This document shows positions 58,488-64,000 of a stretch of 64,000 nt of DNA, piece after piece. The stretch comes from Cryptomeria japonica. Lineage: Eukaryota > Streptophyta > Pinopsida > Cupressales > Cupressaceae. The DNA is taken from positions 248,001 through 312,000 of the forward strand of contig NW_026728916.1 of NCBI RefSeq assembly GCF_030272615.1, written 5' to 3'. Within the stretch, counting starts at the first letter, position 1; the number at the start of each line of letters is the position of its first letter. The notes below the pieces were generated by a model, which saw only the letters and a list, made by a program, of their open reading frames with translations, made no database searches and was not told the DNA's origin. A program made the position numbers and the translations under genes.

Positions 58488-58762
58488 TGGATGGGATTAA
58501 ACAAAATAAAATTTGTAGCTTGTTTCTTGATCTCAATCTTTTGTTCGGTTTAATCAAAACTAGGAATTGTCCATAAGGTTGAATGGGAATGACAATGTTG
58601 ACAAATGATGCTTGAGTACCACCACCGTCCCACTTAGTTTAATTGTCATATGCATCACCATGTAAATCATCTTGATTTGACATGCGCAGTTCTACATGTT
58701 TTCACAGTCCATTTGCATTTTGTTTATCTTTTAATAGGTTTTGTTTTCCATTATAATCTACT
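58488..58762 (+). repeat. 3' flank of B3
   Basis: The first part matches the B2 3' flank (AAAATTT, TTGATCTCAATC). The segment 58600-58760 matches 9520-9700. It ends where a CACTA-like terminus begins. Confidence 0.55.
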
Positions 58763-59060
58763 CACTAGTACATTTAGGCCTAATTTCTGACGGCTAATTG
58801 TCGGATTTGCGATGATCAAACGTCGGGCTTCCCACAAACTTTACCATCGAAAAGTCGTTGTCATGCTTTCCGATGATGCCATTTGCATCGGTCGTCCGAC
58901 GTTGTTATGAATTCCCCCAACGGTGGCTATATTAGTGGATTTCCGTCGAATGTTATGATTGCTCCTCGACGACCATTTGACATGGCAGTGACGTCGGATA
59001 TACAACATCCTTGTCAGACGTTTCATTAGCTATCGTCGGAATTCCGATGGCGAGAGATGA
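58763..59060 (+). mobile_element. CACTA-like transposon terminus with subterminal repeats
   Basis: CACTAGTACATTTAGGCC fits the start of plant CACTA elements. It is followed by many short CGTCGG/CCGACG-type motifs (CTGACGGC, TGTCGGA, ACGTCGG, CCGACG, CGTCGAATG, GTCGGATA), like CACTA subterminal repeats. No matching right terminus was found. The DRM inverted repeat starts directly at its inner edge. Confidence 0.5.
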
Positions 59061-59551
59061 TGTGGGTCAAACAGCTTTGCCATCATTGAATAAAAGCATT
59101 GAACGAGTTCTATTTTTAAAAATTGCACTAAACATTTTTAATTTATTTGATTCAGTGTTATTTGCAAAAAATGATTATCAATGATGTTTCCTTTCTCCAA
59201 GAATTGTCTAGGATCTTTCTGTCAGATAATATGTAACATCGAATGACTAAATTTTTTCTTTACAAATACTTATTTTATTTAATTATTATCTAAGCGTGAA
59301 TTAAAATTTATATCTATATGGAAGCAGAACCTACAAGCTTTAGAGTCATGTGCAAGCAAATTTCCTAAAAGAAAGCAAGCAAGCATTATCTTGAATGACA
59401 TGGAAACAAGCTCATCAACTGCCTACAAGAGAGAAATTGGAGAAAAGCAGAGGAAAGTGTTAAAGGGTGATAAATAGATAGAGAGTATGCAATACAAGCA
59501 AACAATGTGTGGAGTGTCTGATGTGACATCTCTAATTTATATCCGAAGGGA

Positions 59552-60174
59552 CTAACTGGTTTTGGAGTTCCCGTGAAACCTATTGGGCCATGCTTTGGAG
59601 GTAATCAATTTGTTCATGCAAGGAGCACCTTTTTTCTATTATGAGAATGATGCTTTTGCACTGAAGGATATTTGGAAGTCAATATCCAAATTTTTTTATA
59701 GTGTGGAACCAGAGTTGGCAATCTCGAAGTATAATTGTCAGCTTTCAGAAGACCAAGAGGTTATGTACACAATCTCCGAATAGAAGGGCGATTTCAAGCA
59801 TTACCTCTCCCCCCCATGACTATTTAGGAAGAACTTCCTCAAACAAAGGACTATTGGCCTCCATGGGATCAAAGAAAAAAATTGAAGCATAGACTCTAGA
59901 CGAGATGGTGGTGTCCTTCGTGAAGAATTCTACACCATAATTGAAAATTCACGAGGGAAACTGCAAGATAGTGAAGAGAAATACAATCTTGAAAAGTGGG
60001 AATAATGGATCTTAGTTTGGGTGGGGCCAAGTCAGGTGGCTCCTCTAGAGGTTGACGAGATAGAAATCATATTAGGATTTGAAAAAGATCACACTCGTGG
60101 AACTTTGTGTGCGAGTGATCAATTGCGGTGTTTGGGTAATGCATTCCAAATAGATACAGTTGCATGCCATTAGG
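59552..60174 (+). pseudogene. DRM-type DNA methyltransferase fragment, left arm
   Basis: Plus-strand frames read LTGFGVPVKPIGP, then FFYYENDAFALKDIWKSISK and YSVEPELAISKY. The start of TIQEELPQTKDYWPPWD follows, with a stop replacing Gln. The last block is LVWVGPSQVAPLEVDEIEI, LGFEKDHTRGT and LGNAFQIDTVACH. This is the first half of the DRM1/DRM2 catalytic domain, whose motifs are permuted (VI-X before I-IV). It is the enzyme for RNA-directed de novo cytosine methylation. The catalytic Cys motif IV is not in this fragment. Two stops and two frame changes make it non-coding. Identification rests on recalled family sequence, without a search. Confidence 0.82.
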
Positions 60175-60199
60175 ATAAAAGTATTTAATCAAGACATTA

Positions 60200-60830
60200 C
60201 CCATTTGGAATGCAGCTGTATCGATTTGAATGCATTACCCAAACACCACAATTGATCACTCGCACACGAAGTTCCACGAGTGTGTTCTTTTTCAAATCCT
60301 AATATGATTTCTATCTCATCAACCTCGAGAGGAGCCACCTGACTTGGCCCCACCCAAACCAATATCCATTCTTCCCACTTTTCAAGATTGTATTTCTCTT
60401 CACTATCTTGCAGTTTCCCTCATGAATTTTCAATTATAGTGCAGAGTTCTTCACAAAGGAAACCACCGTATCGTCTAGAGTCATGCTTCAATTTTTTTCT
60501 TTGATCCCATGGAGGACAATAGTCCTTTGTTTGAGGAAGTGCTTCCTGAATAGTCATGGAGGGGAGAGGTAATGCTTGAAATTACCCTTCTATTGGGAGA
60601 TTGTGTACATAACCTCTTGGTCTTCTGAAAGCTGAAAATTACTTCGAGTCCGCCAACTCTGGTTCCACACTATAGAAATTTTTGGATATTGACTTCCAAA
60701 TATCCCTTGGTGCAAAAGCATCATTATCATAATAGAAAAAGGTGCTCCCTGCATGAACACATTGATTTCCTCCAAGCGTGGCCCAATAGGTTTCGGAAGA
60801 ACTCCAAAACCAGTTAGTCTCGTCGGACAT
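60200..60830 (-). pseudogene. DRM-type DNA methyltransferase fragment, right arm
   Basis: This is the same fragment as in the left arm on the opposite strand, better preserved. It reads FFYYDNDAFAPRDIWKSISK, YSVEPELADSK, an uninterrupted TIQEALPQTKDYCPPWDQ, EKWEEWILVWVGPSQVAPL and LGFEKEHTRGTSCASD. The stop that replaces Gln and the stop before WILVWVG in the left arm are absent here. A two-base deletion after ADSK breaks the frame. The arms therefore diverged after duplication, and at least one base-paired partner still resembles the functional gene closely. Confidence 0.82.
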
Positions 60831-61309
60831 AAATTAGAGACGTCACATCAGACACTCCAAACATTGTTTGTTTGTATTGCATACTCTCTATCTATTTATC
60901 ACCCTTAAACACTTTCCTCTGCCATTCTAAAATTGCTCTCTTCTTGGCAATTGATGAGCTTGTTTCCATGTCATTCAAGATAATGCCTACTTGCTTTCTT
61001 TTAAGAAATTTGCTTGCACATGACTTTTCAGCTTGTATGTTCTGCTTCTGTACAGATATAAATTTTAATTCATGCTTAGATAATAATTAAATAAAATAAG
61101 CATTTGTAATGAACAAATTTAGTCATTCGATGTTACATATTATCTAATGGAAAGATCCTAGAGAATTCTTGGAGAAAGGAAACATCATTGATAATCATTT
61201 TTTGCAAATAACACTGAATCAAATAAATTAAAAATGTTTCATGTAATTTTTAAAAGTAGAACTCACTCAATGCTTTCATGCACCGACGGCAAACCCGTCT
61301 GACCCACAC

Positions 61310-61740
61310 CATTATGCATAATAGAACAAATCAATATAATAGGCTATTATAAAGAATATATACAAAAATATGAAAGAACATTAAATTACCATTACAAACC
61401 CATAAACCATTAAATAGTGAAAATGGATATAAATTTGTAAATGTCTCCCTATAAACACCACAACCATAACTAAAACAAAAAAAATTCTTACCCACAGAAA
61501 CTAAGTGGCTGGTGAGTTCCAAGTTTACAACATCTCTCAGATGATCAAACCATTTCTTAATTTTGTTCTTTTGATTAGGCAATGGATTTAGTTGCATGTA
61601 CAAGTTTTCTATTTGAAGCCTTCTGTTTCCGTATATTTGAGACATAATAAAATTCTTGTGAGTAGGAAATTGATTCAGGAGTTACGTGTGAAGAATTTGG
61701 TAAAGTAAATGATGACAATCAAACTCAAATTTTATCTGTC
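61310..61740 (-). other. Captured exon-like segment of unknown origin
   Basis: On the minus strand 61645-61490 reads RRLQIENLYMQLNPLPNQKN, KIKKWFDHLRDVV and NLELTSHLVSVG and is followed by a GTAAG splice-donor-like sequence. Beyond it the sequence is T-rich, like an intron. It has the look of an exon captured by the transposon. I do not recognise the gene. Confidence 0.4.
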
Positions 61741-62080
61741 TTGATTAAAGACTTTTATCCTGATGGCATTAAATTAAAGTTCTTTCTCTATTTTCTGGTG
61801 ATCTTTGAAGCAGAGGTTGCTTTGCATCGACCTAGGATACATTTAACTTGTGTTGTATCTACAAAAATATGTATCCTAGGATGATGCAATGCAACCTATG
61901 CTCCACTAATACCAGATAGAAGAGAAAGCACTTTAATTTAAAGTCATCAGGATAAAATGCTTTCAAGACATATATTAGGTATAAAAGGAAGCCTACCCTA
62001 TCATTTGAATGGGTTTACCTACAATTCAAGTGATCTCTTAATTATTAAATCAATTCAATTCCAAGTGAATAGGAAATCAA
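61741..62080. repeat. DRM-derived hairpin, first tandem copy
   Basis: Arms 61753-61841 and 61870-61957 are about 80% complementary by eye around a 28-base loop. On the minus strand the right arm encodes KVLSLLSGISGA-VALHHPRI, the DRM motif I region that binds S-adenosylmethionine. The left arm is a degenerate plus-strand copy of the same exon (DFYPDGIKLK, EAEVALHRPRI). The block continues with GGTATAAAAGGAAGCC to about 62080 and is duplicated at 62522-62870. Confidence 0.75.
61981..61988 (+). promoter_or_regulatory. Possible TATA box after the first hairpin
   Basis: GGTATAAAAGGAAGCC occurs here and again near 62770 in the second copy (GGTATAAAAGGAAACC). If active it would drive transcription rightward, into the second hairpin. 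Confidence 0.25.
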
Positions 62081-62460
62081 GCATTCATCAAGAATTGAAG
62101 GAGAAATCAAGTTAATAAAGATATTTAATAGAGGAGATATTTAATAAAGATATCATCTTTTAAATTAAGAAATGGGTAGGAGACTAAGAATACAAACCTT
62201 CCATATTGCACACTTCAAGGTATATTAAAATCAATTTAAAGTGTATTCATTTAGGGACCTTTCATAAAATATTCTCAACTTACATATCATAAAAGGATCT
62301 TAAAATATTCATTGTTTATAATGATAAGAATTTGGTTGTTCCATACACCTTCCTTTACTATTTTAAATATATCATCGACCAAAATATTGTGCAGCAGTAG
62401 TATGGAGTGCATTTCATCTATTTTATGCCTAAATATTTCATCATACCACTTTCTTTTCAA
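62081..62460. other. Spacer between the tandem hairpin copies
   Basis: A minus-strand frame (62287-62517, 76 aa) contains KRKWYDEIFRHKIDEMHSIL and is unrecognised. Its 5' end overlaps the antisense of the DRM fragment. Confidence 0.3.
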
Positions 62461-62640
62461 AGGTGATTGATCAATTGTGGTGTTTGGGTAATGCATTCCA
62501 AAGAGATCAAGTTGCATACCATTTATTTGTCTTGATTAAAGACTTTTATCCTGATGGTATTAAATTAAAGTTCTTTCTCTATTTTCTAGTGATCTTTGGA
62601 GCAGAGGTTGCTTTTCATTAACCTGGGATACATTTAACTT
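62461..62640 (+). pseudogene. DRM-type methyltransferase fragment continuing into motif I
   Basis: One open frame from 62469 reads DQLWCLGNAFQRDQVAYHL, then FYPDGIKLK and GAEVAFH before a stop. It spans without a break the junction between the end of the inverted-repeat fragment (LGNAF.-D.VA-H) and motif I, confirming that the large and small hairpins derive from adjacent parts of one DRM gene. The glycine-rich SLFSGIGG core is degraded on this strand. Confidence 0.75.
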
Positions 62641-62870
62641 GTGTTGTATCTACAGAAATATGTATCCTAGGACAATGCAATGCAACCTCTGCTCCACCAA
62701 TATTAGATAGAAGAGAAAGTACTTTAATTTAAAGCCATTAGGAAAAAATGCTTTCAAGACATATATTAGGTATAAAAGGAAACCCACCCTATCATTTGAA
62801 GGGGTTTACCTACAATTCAAGTGATCTCTTAGTTATAAAATCAATTCAATTCCAAGTGAACAGGTAATCA
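62522..62870. repeat. DRM-derived hairpin, second tandem copy
   Basis: Arms lie at 62544-62632 and 62661-62747. The minus-strand arm encodes KVLSLLSNIGGAEVALH, matching DRM motif I more closely than any other copy in the window. The whole block duplicates 61741-62080. Confidence 0.78.
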
Positions 62871-62879
62871 AGAATTGAA

Positions 62880-63290
62880 GGAGAATTCAAGTTGGTGTAG
62901 GTGCATTTGGAAGACCAAAGGACTCAATGAAGCCATTAAAGACTTTTGAAGGTCTTAGGAGTGAAGAGCCAATCAATTATGATGTCTTAACGGGGCAGCC
63001 TTAAACAACACACACTAAGCATTGACTGCTTAGGTGTGTTGTGGGCCCATTCATTCCCTTGAAGTCCCTTCCCATCCATTTCCATTAAAAAGACAATCAC
63101 CATTAGCATTTGAATTCAAATAGTGTTCCCATGTTTGACTGCATAGAAAAAAGCAAATGGCATAAGAAACTCTCATCTACCTCGCAGTTGTCATAGAATA
63201 CCTCCCTGAGGAGATATTCTCACGTCCTTTCCTTCTTTATGCTGTCAATGAAATACATAAGTGTCCTCACAATGCAGACAATACAACAAA
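62880..63290. other. Spacer with a small hairpin
   Basis: AACACACACTAAGCA at 63008-63022 and TGCTTAGGTGTGTT at 63028-63041 are nearly complementary around a five-base loop. No gene is seen. The stretch starting GTTGGTGTAGGTGC at about 62893 could be the end of another small element. Confidence 0.4.
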
Positions 63291-63299
63291 TATATTTCC

Positions 63300-63700
63300 A
63301 TTTTGATCAGTTTTATTTGCCAACGTACTCTCTACCTATGCCAAAATGGGAGCTTTGGAACAAAGTATGGGATTCCATCAAAATAGAACGTAAGGGCAAT
63401 TAATATCAGATGCTTACGGTTGGAAATGCTCTGTTTGACATGTTTGGAAAATGTGGAAGTATAGACATGAAAGCGTATGAACTGTTTGGTGAGATGCATC
63501 AAAGAAACATGATCTAATGGAATGCTATGATTGCAAGATATGCACAAAATGTGTTTGAAATGGATTTAGAAACTTCCAACTAAATGTGATTAGTGAGTAT
63601 AGATGTTGTAGTGCAACTGCCTAGGTACACATGCATGCAAAATGTGTAAGCTTAGATAAGGCACATGAACTGTTTGCCATAATGACTCAAAGATCACCTA
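63300..63700 (+). pseudogene. PPR protein gene fragment
   Basis: Plus-strand frames read FANVLSTYAKMGALEQSMGF, then VGNALFDMFGKCGSID, ELFGEMHQRNMI (stop) WNAMIARYAQN. These are consecutive pentatricopeptide repeats of the plant PLS class (pattern VL.A.A.LGALE.G...H, VGNALVDMY.KCGS..., A.ELF..M..RN.VSWNAMI.GYAQNG). PPR proteins bind organellar RNA. Stops and frameshifts interrupt, and only about two repeats remain. It may be captured by, or simply neighbour, the transposon complex. Confidence 0.7.
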
Positions 63701-63849
63701 ATATCCAATGACGATTGGGAGAAAGAAAACATCAATTTTTTGAGAATCTTAAATATTTCTTTATTCATCACTATAAATCTATTATGAATTTAGTCTCAAT
63801 ATTGCAAAAATTTATTCTATTATGAATGCAATATTTAGGGATGTAATCT

Positions 63850-64000
63850 TTATATATTTTTTTTAATTAGGATAAGGTCCTAATAGAATCCCCAACTATT
63901 TAATCTAGAGAAAGATACCACTAAAGAAATAAATTCAATCCTCACCACTATGGTCTTGAAGGCTTTTAAGACACTTGGATTCCTATTTTGGCTCGCTTTT
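63850..64000 (-). mobile_element. Possible 3' end of a non-LTR element running off the window
   Basis: On the minus strand the window edge leads into GGGGATTCTATTAGGACC, then TTATCCTAATTAAAAAAAA at about 63875-63857, resembling a LINE 3' end with an A-rich tail. Coding sequence, if any, lies outside the window. Confidence 0.3.

Larger units (their letters stand above)
59061..61308. repeat. 2.2-kb inverted repeat carrying DRM fragments
   Basis: The left arm 59061-60164 and right arm 60211-61308 are reverse complements around a loop of about 46 bases. In a 440-base stretch compared by eye they agree at roughly 93%. Each arm holds, from outer to inner end, an AT-rich non-coding part, a short leader and then a fragment of a DRM-type DNA methyltransferase gene. 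Transcription through it in either direction would give a hairpin RNA with stems of about 1.1 kb. The subterminal CGACGG-like motif persists at the outer end of the right arm, suggesting transposon-derived ends. Confidence 0.92.

Noticed and set aside
59701-59892. Separate small gene in the left arm of the DRM repeat
   Set aside because: It is an out-of-frame reading of the DRM fragment; the in-frame blocks match DRM instead.
1-64000. tRNA, rRNA, CRISPR arrays or bacterial-type operons
   Set aside because: No cloverleaf, rRNA block, regularly spaced repeat-spacer array or close-packed co-directional genes were seen. Matches to tRNA-iMet ends are retroelement primer sites.

Overview
This window looks like repeat-dense, AT-rich nuclear DNA of a seed plant, most likely a gymnosperm such as a conifer. 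That is an inference from the single-exon nepenthesin/CDR1-like aspartic protease genes, Copia and Gypsy retrotransposons with initiator-Met tRNA primer sites, plant LINE remnants, a PPR fragment and plant-type DRM methyltransferase fragments. No bacterial operon, rRNA, tRNA or CRISPR array was seen.

The backbone is a repeatedly duplicated unit of two aspartic protease (AP) genes arranged head to head: type A on the minus strand and type B on the plus strand, with a spacer carrying both promoters. Unit 1 (about 18.3-20.8 kb) keeps an intact A gene (A1) but has lost B. Unit 2 (about 32.9-46.7 kb) has an A gene (A2) broken by a Copia element and an intact B gene (B2, 45225-46655). Unit 3 (about 55.0-58.76 kb) has only pseudogenes (A3, B3). 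Fragments at 4.1-7.0, 7.6, 9.5 and 17.0-17.3 kb are relics of further units. Two AP genes therefore look functional as reading frames, and B2 has changed residues in both catalytic triads.

Mobile DNA has been inserted in and around these units. From left to right: a 1.6-kb non-LTR retroposon with a 17-bp target duplication (2.43-4.05 kb); a 2.5-kb non-autonomous LTR element inside an AP fragment (4.40-6.92 kb); Copia remnants (7.75-9.5 and about 9.8-13.5 kb); a LINE with ORF1 and endonuclease (13.5-15.8 kb); an ORF1-only LINE derivative in two copies (20.8-22.1 and 54.1-54.9 kb); a long decayed Gypsy element (about 23-32.3 kb); Helitron-like ends (33.06 and 33.41 kb); and two Copia elements with both LTRs and target duplications (36506-41667 and 46710-52034).

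The most unusual region is 58.76-63 kb. A CACTA-like terminus is followed by a roughly 2.2-kb inverted repeat whose 1.1-kb arms each contain a fragment of a DRM-type (domains rearranged) de novo DNA methyltransferase. Next come two tandem copies of a smaller hairpin built from the adjacent DRM motif-I exon. If transcribed, these would fold into long double-stranded RNA matching the host enzyme that silences transposons by RNA-directed DNA methylation. This is the best candidate for a new system in the window: a transposon-borne, inverted-repeat antagonist of DRM. Other captured gene pieces (an unidentified exon and a PPR fragment) lie next to it.
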